This document shows positions 1 through 10,341 of a stretch of DNA of 64,000 bases, one piece after another. Positions within the stretch are counted from its first letter, which is position 1, and each line of letters opens with the position of its first letter. This stretch comes from Bimastos eiseni. Taxonomy: Eukaryota; Annelida; Clitellata; Crassiclitellata; Lumbricidae. The position numbers were made by a program, and so were the translations under genes. The notes below the pieces were generated by a model that was not told the origin of the DNA, searched no databases, and saw only the letters and a list, made by a program, of their open reading frames with translations. The stretch covers positions 20,900,854 through 20,964,853 of the forward strand of contig OY365813.1 in NCBI GenBank assembly GCA_959347315.1. The letters are read 5' to 3'.

Positions 1-1325
1 TCCGACGGCAATCGACACCTTGAGTCCAGGCTCCTTTTCTTTCAAGGCTATAGTCTGTTCGTACCTAAACATTTTAGAAAGTAGCTATCATTGATCAATT
101 TAGTTGCAGTTATGCGCTGATGATAATATTCGGCCGTTTGTGGCACATTAATTGAGATGATTTAGTTTCGAGAGGCTCTTGTAGGGCGCTATATAAATTG
201 CCAGATACATATATACATACATGTACATACATGAATGAGTGTAGGAACATACAAACAAGTCTACAATGCCTTGCTACGTCCTCCTTGTATCTCGACGAAT
301 ATCCGGACGTGCATCATCTTCTACCAGCGAGGGAATATTCGGCGACAACGTCCCGTGTTTGCGATCGGTGTTGACAGTTGTCGCTCTACTTATCGACGCA
401 ACCTGGCCCAGAGACTCTGTACAACCATGCCATCTGTCAGCTGTCGACGGGATTCAGTTAGTTGGTTCCACGATTGTGCGTGGGCCCACCACTGGCGACT
501 CCTTTCAGTCTATTGTGAATAGTTTTGCTATAAGATGAATTTTTTTAAACTGTTACATTTAGCAGCATTTCGGCCAGCGCAGATATCTTAAAGGGGCGCT
601 TTCAAATGATTTCATTACATTACATTACATACATAATTCTTTGTCGACTACACAGAGTAAACGGAATGTATACTTACAGTCCACCTGGAACGTCGTCGTT
701 CCACTCGTACGGAATGATTCTGTTATTGGAGTCGATGTTTGCGAAGGCAAAGAAGACGTGAGAGCAAAGAGAGGGATCGGTGTGGTTAGGGAAGAATGTG
801 GCGGGCGGTGGACGATACTGGGCAAAGTTAGTCACGTAACAGACTCTTCTGTATTCTGTTGCAAAACACAATAATAACTTTGTATTATTACAAGGTTATT
901 GCTTGTGTTCAGAATCAACGAAGGCTTTGGAGTAATTTGTAAATAGAGAACACGGATGATTTAAAATCAATATTGTTGTCTTTATCGCAAGTAGTTTCCT
1001 TTGAAGAGGCGCTATGTAAATTATCGAAAGGAATGAATGAATATGCTACGTGACATTTAGAAGTAATATATTTCGGAGTTGTTGAACCCGTCGAGCCACA
1101 TATAAATATTCCCATGTCTTATTCTGCTATTTTTTACATAGTCAATGAAGACGCAACGTTTGCTATAAATTAACCTCACACTAATTGTCTATTGACGACT
1201 CAAGCGTGTTTTTTTAAATAATAGATGTGAAAGCACAAAGCATTTGCTTACGATGCATTCCTACCTTGTGCGCAAGTTATGGTGCTCGCAAGTGCAACCA
1301 AAGCGAGAAAACTCCAGCAGGTCAT
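1..1325 (-). CDS. Gene A: secreted GH18 chitinase-like protein, 5' part
   Basis: Three exons are visible and the gene runs off the left edge. Exon 1 (1265-1325) encodes the signal peptide [20 protein letters not shown] and ends in phase 1 at a GTAGGA donor. Exon 2 (678-855) encodes the first strand of the barrel, with EYRRVCYVTNFAQYRPPP and a C-terminal IPYEWNDDVPGGL, and ends in phase 2 at GTAAGT. Exon 3 (1-64, truncated) starts [21 protein letters not shown], the beginning of the SxGG strand of GH18 enzymes. Exon sizes and phases equal those of the paralogues in this window. The catalytic motif lies outside the window, so activity cannot be judged. Unlike its paralogues it lacks the tandem CAGCAG acceptor at exon 2. 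Confidence 0.85.
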
Positions 1326-2100
1326 GATGTCTTGTTCAGGTGGAGTGCCTAACTCGTCAAGTAATGTAAGAAGACTTCTGGTCTGAACACACACTGTCAG
1401 CTTTTTGAGGACTATGATTGCTTGATCACTCTTTAGTCCACATAAAAGTTGCGTCGATTTCAAAAACTTTGACATAAAAACCTATGTACCCACTTTATAT
1501 GACAAGCTACGATAAGTTTATCTCGCGAAACAAGAAACAATGAATATAAGATGAAACGTCTTCGGACTTGCGCTGAACGATAATTTAAACTTATATAAAT
1601 AGCGACCTTGGTATACGTTATAAGCCTGATAATTCTTTGAGCAACCTAGTCATGCACACTTGACCTTAATTTTCTTATCTTATTCCTCTCTGAACGCATT
1701 CCACTGTTTGTAGTCCATAGTTACCATTTGCACAAAAGCGGTCCAAAGTTCTCTGGCTAGTCAAATGTAAAACCTTGGGTTCCGTGAATAACACAAACAT
1801 TAGTACATTATTATTATTATTATTACTCATTATACTATCTACAACCAAAGAAAACAGTTATGCAGGATCAATAAGCCTTCGTTGTACTCAATCTTATCGC
1901 ATAAATTAATAAATGATCCTTGCTTATACTATTAGCAAATATAGCCAACGACGTATTATTAACGGACAATTTCTACAGCACCGTAACGCAGTTGTAGGGC
2001 GCTTATCCGGAATCTTGTTGTATGTCGAACCAAAACAGTACTAAGCTCCCGACGACGAGTCCGAAGCCTCGGAATTCAGTGCCTTGTAGGCCGATGTTCA
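1326..2100 (-). promoter_or_regulatory. 5' flanking block of gene A
   Basis: Non-coding sequence upstream of the signal-peptide exon, shared with the 5' flanks at 7982, 30057, 40227 and 59862. The best conserved core is around 1600-1635 ('agcgaccttggtatacg'), about 275 bp upstream of the ATG, followed by 'cttgaccttaat' near 1660. A TATTTATATA string on the minus strand at about 1588-1597 could be a TATA box. An (ATT)n run lies at 1808-1826. Promoter function is inferred only from position and conservation between paralogues. Confidence 0.4.
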
Positions 2101-2282
2101 TTTCTACATTGCCATCCAGGTAACATTAAAACACATCTGTTTCAACTTGTTCACCGTATACGCAGCCTGCTTTCTGTATGAAGCGACTGTCGATTGATTC
2201 CTTATAGGCGATTTCAGGAGCGCTATTAACGTAATTAGATGTGATGTAATTATTTTAGACGATGTTATTATGAATGCATGGA

Positions 2283-2347
2283 AGCATGTATGATACATGT
2301 ATGTAAGTATGTATGGAAGTATGTATGGAAGTATGTAAGTAAGTATG

Positions 2348-2378
<31 letters not shown>

Positions 2379-2405
2379 GTATGTATATATGTATGTATGT
2401 ATGTT
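2283..2405. repeat. (GTAT)n microsatellite
   Basis: Imperfect tetranucleotide array of GTAT/GTAA/GGAA units. The same array type occurs in intron 5 of several GH18 units in this window. The stretch from 2406 to 3359 shows no gene I can support. Confidence 0.85.
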
Positions 2406-3645
2406 GCCTATATATATATTCAATTCAATTAAATATGTTTTTATTGAAGAACATGCAAAAAATGCCTACATTGATGATCAACAACTGTGGGAACAATGAA
2501 GAAACAAAACCCTAAACTGACTGACCGTCCCGTTTGTTGAACTACCGTAAGCATCGATATTACAATTCAGACTTAAACCCCACACACTTAATTAAAGTTA
2601 AATAGAAAACGATCAGTGCACACGTGTTCTTCAAACAAAATTGGAAATAGGTGATTCGTCATTTTTAAGATTAAAATTGCGAACACTAGGCCCATTTGAA
2701 GTACGTATGTCAGTTGGAATTCTACTCAGTGCGTAGGCTCTATATATATAAGCCTACATGTAAGCGCATGTAGAGGATATAGGCATGTATATATACATAA
2801 TTACGTGCCCATTCATTACAGCGCAGTCTCATGGCTTCACAAAACGGTGGTAGGTCTAATGCTTAGTTTTTTAATATCACCACATAATCATGGAAAACTT
2901 TATTTACCGGGGGAGAGCAGAATATCCCCTTACAAGAACAATTGTAACTGAGTTTTTGTTACATTAAAAACTACGTGTAGTAAGTGGCACACAATGTGTT
3001 TTCCAAAACAATGTTACCTGCTATTATGAACTGATTGCTCATTGTTAGTATCAGTCAGTCGACCATGAAATGCAAACACACATGTACACATTCGTAGCTG
3101 ATAAATGCAGTCATATTTGCAAAACACAAACACAAGGGTACGCAAACGCAGCAAACTTGGTTTAATCAACTTAGCTATAGAATAGTTATATTTGCTAATT
3201 ATAGTCAGGTGTCTTACGGTCAGCATTGGTACTTGTACCGGTGTTGTACATGTAATTGTAGAAAACCTGAAAACTTGAAAAAACACTTCTGGCCTATTGT
3301 ACCGCCAACTCGATAGTGTCTAATAAAGTAATAATTGTTTCGTTCTGTTACAGCCAGCAGTATGAACCATGCAAATCGTCTGCAGACTACAGCATGGCAG
3401 GTGACACCAACAGGCGGTCGTTCGCGGATGTAAGAAATTGAATAGGGTCTACTATTACATCCGAGGTTTCCGCTGAAGTCGTCCAAATCAACGCTCCATG
3501 CCATCCAACCGCAGTATCCGTTTGCCTTGATGTAGTCAACCTGTTCAAACAGAGAGACAGATTTAACATTCTGCCGTTCATAAATCGTCAACCATACAAA
3601 GGTTAACATTTAATTATCAAGGTATGCATTTTTTTAAACACGGCA

Positions 3646-4165
3646 TTCTCCACCTCCAACTGCACCACCAGCACCTCCTCTTCCATGTCTTCGTCGACCA
3701 CTCCATCCACCTCCTCGTTTACCCCATTTCTACCCTTTCATTCATCCCTCCTGCGCCTCTTTTCCGGCAGCATGCTAGACCTTCACCTCCTCCTATGCAC
3801 TTCCTCCAGCACTTCTCCCTGTATCTCTTCCTCCGCGTTCTCCTCTTAATCAATTTATTCCTTGTTTTTATTCTTTTCCGGCAGCATGCTAGACCTTCAC
3901 CTCCTCCTATGCACTTCCTCCAGCACTTCTCCCTGTATCTCTTCCTCCGCGTTCTCCTCTTAATCAATTTATTCCTTGTAACCAATCTATTCCTCCACCA
4001 CTTACATCTCCACCTCTTCCACTACCTCCAAACCCTTCTCTTCATCAACCTATTCTTCCAACTTCACCTCCTTCTCCATCTCTTCCTCGACTTCCTCCTC
4101 TATTACTTCCTTTACTCCTCGCTCCGGGGCTGCTTCGTCCTGCTGCTCTTCCTCCAGCTCCAACA
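3646..4165. repeat. Pyrimidine-rich tract with 107-bp tandem duplication
   Basis: CT-rich on the plus strand (purine-rich on the gene's sense strand), built of CCTCC/CTTCC/CCACC motifs. It contains a perfect duplication: 3758-3864 equals 3872-3978, separated by 7 bp. The long open frame across it (3624-4172) is compositional and has no recognisable domain. It corresponds to the intron-7 tracts of the intact paralogues. Confidence 0.8.
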
Positions 4166-4864
4166 GAATTAATCATTATTCAGCGAAATGCAAACCTACC
4201 GATGATAAAATTCTTGAGAGTTGAGACAGGGAAATTGCAAATGAGAAACATTAGTTTTAGTAATCAACAATAATAATTACCTAAGTCACGTGTTTGTCTG
4301 TCTGTCAAAATGAAGGCGAGTGATTGGACAGAAGTGTTGTAGGCCTATGCTAATGAAGTTAACCTAAATATATGAAGCGCAAAAGTCACTGCATTCGCGT
4401 TTATGAGTTAGTAATACATCGTGTTATATAAGTATGATTCCATCAATTATCATTAGAAACGGTAACCTAATGGGTAAATGTATATTTTAGTCTATTTTAA
4501 ACCAGTTTCGTCCACGTGCATTTTAACGTTTTTTATTAATGCGTGGAGATTCTGCGGTCGAAACTTCGGCCTCTCAACGCACGGAAAATAACTTCTGCGG
4601 CCGAAAGTTCTTCGCATAACATGTGTAAAAACGACACTAATACTGACCATATCTGAGCAATGGGCCTACATCGTGTAATGTAAATGGACTGCAGTTCATC
4701 TCAGAGTTGGGTAGTCGAACGAGTGCTGCAACCCACGATCCAATGGAGACGTCATATCTGTTCCAACGTATCTCGGTTGTTCTTCAGCGTGGGAACGCCG
4801 CCTGTCTCTTCGGGACATTGCCACCATTCACTTAGCTCGCCAACATGGGCGATAACAGCATAAT

Positions 4865-5040
4865 GTGAAACATATATGTATAATAATAATAATAATAATT
4901 TTCATTTAATTTCAAACTCACAAACCACAGTATGATTACAGACACAGTATGAATAAATCATGACAAGTTATTACACTAGTCGATAATAACCGTCGGCTCG
5001 GCAGCCTTTCATGGCGCTCATTACGTCATAGGCCTACATC
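4865..5040 (-). mobile_element. SINE tail fragment
   Basis: The (AAT)n run plus 'ttcatttaatttcaaactcacaaaccacagtatgattacagacac' region matches the copies at 15553-15765 and 24228-24415, which carry a tRNA-like head on the minus strand. The head is missing or degenerate here. Confidence 0.5.
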
Positions 5041-5057
5041 TTCACGAGGTCCGCTTC

Positions 5058-5400
5058 TTGTAAACTTTCTTCTCTCGATTCAGGATTCAGTTGTAGTTGA
5101 CGATAAAGTTGCGTCGATGTCAGCAATATTTTATGGGACTTTGATGTGTGAACATATGGACCCACTTCATATAACATGCAATGATAAATTTATCTATTGA
5201 AACAATAAGCCCTGATGTACCGAACATCAGAAGATAGGCCTACTTCGTCGGATTCATGCTGAACAATTACGCATCTTTAGAGACCTTAATATACGGGTAC
5301 GTTTTAAACCTGTAAATTGTATAGGGAGTCTGGTTGTTAACATTTGACCTCATTTCTCGTCTCTCTCAGAACATATTCCACAGTTAATTGCTCCTCGCTA
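5058..5400 (-). repeat. Orphan copy of the chitinase 5' flanking block
   Basis: Matches the 5' flanks of the other units ('cttcttgtaaactttcttctctcgatt', 'gttgcgtcgatgtcag', 'tatgggact', 'agaccttaatatacg', 'tttgacct'), but has no signal-peptide exon beside it. It is a leftover of unequal exchange inside pseudogene B territory. Confidence 0.6.
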
Positions 5401-5708
5401 CTATACGTCGGCGTAGAGCGCGAGCAATATTTCAAATGAGCACATCTTGCCGCGTAACTAACCTACGTAAATTTTCCTCTGAATCTTTTTTTCTTCAGTT
5501 TCCGGCAGCCAGGCCTTACAGGTTGGCCTACATCGCCTGCTCAGAATGTGATTATTATTGGTTTAAAGGTGAAAACAATCTTGCTCAGATCCACCTAAAC
5601 CAAATGCAATGTGATAGGTGGCTATCGCAACTACACGGAATTCATACCTCATATGAAATTTATTAGTGAAATATCTGCAGTTCTTATGAAATTAGTCTTT
5701 GTCTTTTC

Positions 5709-6345
5709 GGTATGCGGACGATTGGTCAAGCGGACTGTTGGTAAAGAAGACGGTTCATCATTAGTCCGATAAAAAAACAGTCAATGAGGTTGTTCAGGAC
5801 ATATTTATAACAAAAGTTGAGGTTTTAAAAACTTTAGAGCTTATGAAGCAATTAATGAGTTAAATAAGTGAATAGTTTATTAAACATTCAGCATGTTGAT
5901 CAATATATATATATATATATATATCTGTATAAACAGATTAAGTTTTATAATGATTATAGTCAAAAATCAATAATTGATAATAAATTATAAAATAGGCATT
6001 GCTACTCCTCAAAATAATATACTTTAATGCGGTCGTCGATTACATGTACTGATAAGAGAACTGGCATAATTATGACATATATACATGTATTTAATCAGTG
6101 GCCGTCGATGCAATTTTATCGTAGGCCTATATCTGCGCCAGTTAAGTTGTTTGCATGCCTACTGATAAGACAACCGGAATTTTTATAGCGCCCCAATATC
6201 TAAAATTACAATTTTTTATCAACCGTTCTCTTGACGAAAGGACCCTTGATCAACAGTCCGCTTGACGACCAGTCCACTTGACCAATCGTCCCTAGTTCAA
6301 TCGTCCGAGACCAATCGTCCGTTGACCAAACGTCCTAAAATCATT
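5709..6345. mobile_element. MITE-like element with reiterated inverted ends
   Basis: The left end (about 5709-5765) contains GGACGATTGGTCAAGCGGAC. The right end (about 6225-6345) contains the inverse, reiterated about eight times as ACCAATCGTCC/ACCAGTCCAC/ACAGTCCGCTTGA variants. The interior is AT-rich with a (TA)n run at 5900-5925 and no coding potential. The ends look like sub-terminal repeats of a non-autonomous DNA transposon. Family and exact termini are not determined. Confidence 0.55.
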
Positions 6346-7066
6346 TTTAAAGGTATACAAATACTGTTTGAAGTTCAGATCGCCTGGTTCTACATGGATG
6401 TTGGTGCGTTGACTTCAGAGAAGCTTCAAAATAAATCGATTATTGAGCACTCTCACTTTTGCTTCAAGTCGTTTTTTAATAATCATAGTCAGACTTGAAC
6501 TCGGGTGTGTAGCGGTGATGTTCTGTACTTCATAACCGTAAGGAGGCATGTTCTTCAAGCCGATGGATTGTGACCGTTAACAAGTTGCTCGCTTCTAAAT
6601 TGTCAAGGCAGAAAGCAACAGAAAACTACGTCAAATGAACAATGCCCCGTAAATAGTCAATATTAGAATGCTAACCATAGGCCTACAATTTTTTGCAACT
6701 TATCTTTAAATTTCTCCTTCCTGCAGGATGATTATGTCCTGTTATATATTGTTCCTTTTTCATTCGTTTAAGCTCTGTTCCTTCTTGAAGGCTTCAATGA
6801 ATTTTCAGATTGAAGGATGATAAGCACCAAGGAGCTGACTAAAATCGCGATGCCAACCCTCGACGGAATCATTCGTTTTGGTGCATTTTTAATAATAATA
6901 ATAATTATTAGTCTATTATGTCATAGATCATTGGCCGATTTTAAGCCATATGTCACATTGAGCTTCTGTATTATATGACACTGAATCGTGCTTTTTAAAT
7001 CTTCTTTGTAATGGATTACGCGATGTTTAGAGCTTCGCTGGCTACCTCGTTAGGTTCATTTATTTA

Positions 7067-7220
7067 CATTCGCCCTTTTACACGTGCACTTTTTTGTTTG
7101 TCGCACTTTCCAACGTGCGCCCTTTCGATTGCCGCCCTTTTGAACATGCGCTCTTTTGAACGTTCGCCCCGATGATTTTCGCTCTTCTGATTGCTCCTTT
7201 TTAATTTTCGCCTCTTTGAT
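7067..7220. repeat. Degenerate 12-14 bp array (CGCCCTTTTGA type)
   Basis: About ten imperfect copies of an ATTCGCCCTTTTGAAC-like unit follow one another. Such reiterated units are typical of sub-terminal regions of DNA transposons, but no matching opposite end was seen. Confidence 0.5.
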
Positions 7221-7981
7221 AGTAAACCAATGCAAAACATCGCATAGACTTAATTAATATTCGTTATTGGAAAGTTATTGCTCTCTCACAACGCAGACGT
7301 GCACCTAACATTACTTTGGAGCGCCAATAATTTAAAGGGCATAACACATTTGATTAGAATTCTGGGAGTGTAATTTCTGTCATATCTGAGGGACAGCAGT
7401 AGGTCATTCGGCAGCCGCAGCAAATCTTGACTCCGAACACGTACACTGCGAATTCTAAGTGCGAAGCGCATCCATTTAAAATTTCTCTGCTTTTTCTGTT
7501 TAGCCTTTTCAGCGAATCATTGAAATCGTACGAGCATCACTGTATACTTGTATGTAGAAATTAATGTATCTTGGTTTGCAGGTATATATGTTTGTTTACG
7601 GGTGTGCAATGTGTATGTGAGTGTGCATGTGTGTAGGCCTGCGTCAGTTTTTACAGGGTTCAGAGCTGTTTAAGCAGTTATTTATTTCGCCGTGTTTAAA
7701 CCCGTCGACTAACACCTAAATACTTCCATGTCTTATTCTCCTATTGCTTCAGGGCCTACACAAACACAATCCATGAACACATAGCGCACACAATAGCAGT
7801 CATTATTTTAGTCATGCACACTTGCAATGAATGAACATCACAGTTTTGTCATTTGATGGCTAAAATTTTCGTGAAACTGGCTGGGATAACGTAGAGAATT
7901 TGACTACGATGTGTTCCTACCTCGTGCGTAAGTTATGGTGTTCACAAGGGCAGCAACAGCTAGAAGACTCCAGCAATTCAT

Positions 7982-9260
7982 GATGTTCTTGCTACGGTGA
8001 AGATTGTCTATTTTCAAGTAAAGCAGGAAGCTTTCTGGTACGAACTTCACACGGTCATCTTCTTGAAGATTAATCTTGGCTCAGTCACTTTGTAGTCAAT
8101 TTGAGTCTTGCTTCAATGTCTTGCTTCAATGTCAGTTAAATTTTATGGGACTCAGATGATTCATTTCGGAGTGGTTGAATCCGTTGACCAGCATCTCAAT
8201 ATTCCCATATCCTATTCTGCTTTCGTTTTCATAGTAGGCATACATGACAAGAAAACGCAGCACACACACGATAGCAGTCAACATTTTAATTATGCACATT
8301 GTTGCAAACCTATGGTCCCACTTGATGTGCAAAGCTAAGATAAGCATATCGCTCGAAGCAATAGACACTCATGTAGGTACCGAATATCAGAATAAACTTC
8401 GGCGGTATGACTCTGAACAAAAATGTCAATTATCATTAGCGACCTTAGTATAGGGCCCACGTCACAGACCTGATGATTCTACGAGACGAATCTTGATAGT
8501 GGGCCTGATCAACACTTAACCTTAATTTTCTTATCCAATTTCCCCTACAGAACACAGTTCGCAACTCACGGTTACATAATCTGAATAGCTCTCAAGTAGT
8601 AGGCCTATAACAAGAGCTCGATCTTAATTAAAATATACCTATCTTGCCGTGTAATTGTCGAAGTTAAGTGCGATATACATGTAAATGACTAAATGACTTC
8701 AATTCTAATGACTCAAAATCCACGGGTTGTACTATAGCGACCGTATGCCCAGCTGTTACTCTACCCTATTCATTCAGTAGCCATTGGGATTAATTTTCGG
8801 TGTCACGACGCCTTAAGAAGATTCCTGAAGTACATTTTTACGTAGCCAAATTTTTATGGTTTACGGACCCACTCTACCCTATATCTGGATAGCTACAGTT
8901 GCCACAGCTACATCGCATGTCCATAAGGTGATTACGTTCAATCAAATATAAAAATAATCTCTGTGAAAAATACTTTAAAAAATTGATTTTGAAATGTTTA
9001 GCATTGAGCGCTGCGACCTATAACAAATGCAGATGGACGAATGATTGCTTTAGTTACACGGAATATCGACCACTGATGAAATTTAGTAGAGGAAGGCTTG
9101 CAGTTCTTGTTGAAGCTGCTATGTGTGTCTTTTCAGATATCCAGATGCTCAAAGATGTTATGACCGTCTGACTCAACTTCGTTTTTTGAAAATCCAGTGG
9201 TTAATGCCATGCGCATCAGTCACCGGTGCTATAGAAGTTGCATGAGTGAATATTGAACAA
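7982..9260 (-). promoter_or_regulatory. 5' flanking block of relic gene B
   Basis: Homologous to the blocks upstream of genes A, C, D and E. The conserved core 'agcgaccttagtata' lies at about 8438-8455 and 'cacttaaccttaattttctta' at about 8512. Its far end (about 9056-9260) contains the 'gaatattgaacaacctt' segment that, in the gene D copy, holds the Polinton insertion. No gene is supported here. Confidence 0.4.
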
Positions 9261-9530
9261 CCTTGCCTCTGCTTGTTTCCGGAAATTTTTATGAATTATT
9301 GTTATTGAGAATGTGAATGGTTTGTGCAGGTACTTTATTTTGCAACCGGAGGGTCAAAGGTTTGAATCTACCTAAAGCCCATGCGAAGCTGCCTGGAACA
9401 AGTTGATCACCGAAAATTGTATGCGTAGAAGGCAACGGGAAATCTAGCTCAATTACCTCATCCCCAGTGAGTAGTTTGAGTCAAGTAGTCAAGTAAAGCA
9501 AGGAGGGTTCACAAGTACCTCAATGATTAA
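9261..9530 (+). mobile_element. tRNA-derived SINE-like repeat
   Basis: Contains 'gtactttattttgcaaccgg' and a B-box-like 'ggtttgaatctacc', followed by a body shared with copies at 31140-31350, 54020-54240 and 60900-61130. The copy is degenerate, and it sits at the same place in each gene's 5' flank, so it was probably duplicated with the genes. Confidence 0.5.
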
Positions 9531-9579
9531 TACACGCTCAAACCAAACGGGACTCATTGACCTTATTGCACTCCGTTCA

Positions 9580-9745
9580 ACTACTAGCCAAAAAAGAGGG
9601 GGGCCCCGCCTACAGGACCTAGGTCCTTCTTGGGATGTCCTCCGTATTGATCTTGATTTTAACATCTAATTTTTTTATTCTGTTTGTCTTACACCGTACA
9701 ATGAGGTCAATAAAAAGAATTTGTCATTGTCATTGTCATAACTCA
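9580..9745 (+). mobile_element. Non-LTR retroelement 3' end with (TCATTG)n tail
   Basis: The sequence ends with 'aataaaaagaatttgtcattgtcattgtcat', the short tandem 3' tail typical of LINEs and their SINE partners. No coding part remains. The stretch 9746-10341 that follows shows no gene and matches the region downstream of gene F (61131-61636). Confidence 0.5.
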
Positions 9746-10341
9746 AGTCGTCATCACTGATCTAGTGAATTTAGCTCCTTGACCTGAAGATGGCAATTAT
9801 CATAGACGCTGGTAATATATCTGATTTACTAAATCGCTGGCGTGTCTGATTCAGGTAGCGGCAAATATCCTCATTTATCAGTTATTAGCAAACCATGGAG
9901 TGGCATCTATCAAATGATCACATTAACTAACGTGGAAGTACGCATCATTACTAAGTCTAAGTAAGGTCTAACGTGCTAAATTTATGTGAAATTACAACAA
10001 CAAACTCCAAATGTTACAACAAAAGAAGCCCAATTAAAACATAAAAAGTGCGTACGTACCAAGAAAAGAATACACTTGAAATACTAAAACAACTCAATAG
10101 TCAATGCTGCAAAAGAAATTGGAATCAAATGTGAAATAAATCCATAGATTAGGCTACAAAAAATAACCAAAAATTCATTGAGATAAATTCAAATATCTTA
10201 AGAATTCTTACAAGTTCATTGATACGGGCATACACGTCCACAACGCTTTATATTCGAAGGTTGTACTTTTGCACTAAGAGTGTGCGTTTAATGACATCAT
10301 TTACGCAGGGGTAATTATTTGAAGCAACACGAGGATAGCAG

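Larger units (their letters stand above)
3380..7981 (-). pseudogene. Pseudogene B: GH18 relic with first and last exons only
   Basis: A signal-peptide exon (7921-7981, MNCWSLLAVAALVNTITYAR, donor GTAG) and a last GH18 exon (about 3380-3540, VDYIKANGYCGWMAWSVDLD) remain, 4.4 kb apart. No exon 2 to 7 can be found between them. The last exon is shifted out of frame after the GCN motif: the expected SANDRLL tail continues in another frame. The block 7260-7560 still matches intron 2 of gene D (38290-38570), so this was a complete unit that lost its catalytic core. The pyrimidine-rich tract typical of intron 7 is present beside the last exon. Confidence 0.75.

Noticed and set aside
3624..4172. 182-residue Leu/Phe/His-rich protein on the plus strand
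   Set aside because: It is the translation of a pyrimidine-rich intronic tract with a tandem duplication; no start context or domain, and similar tracts are intronic in all paralogues.
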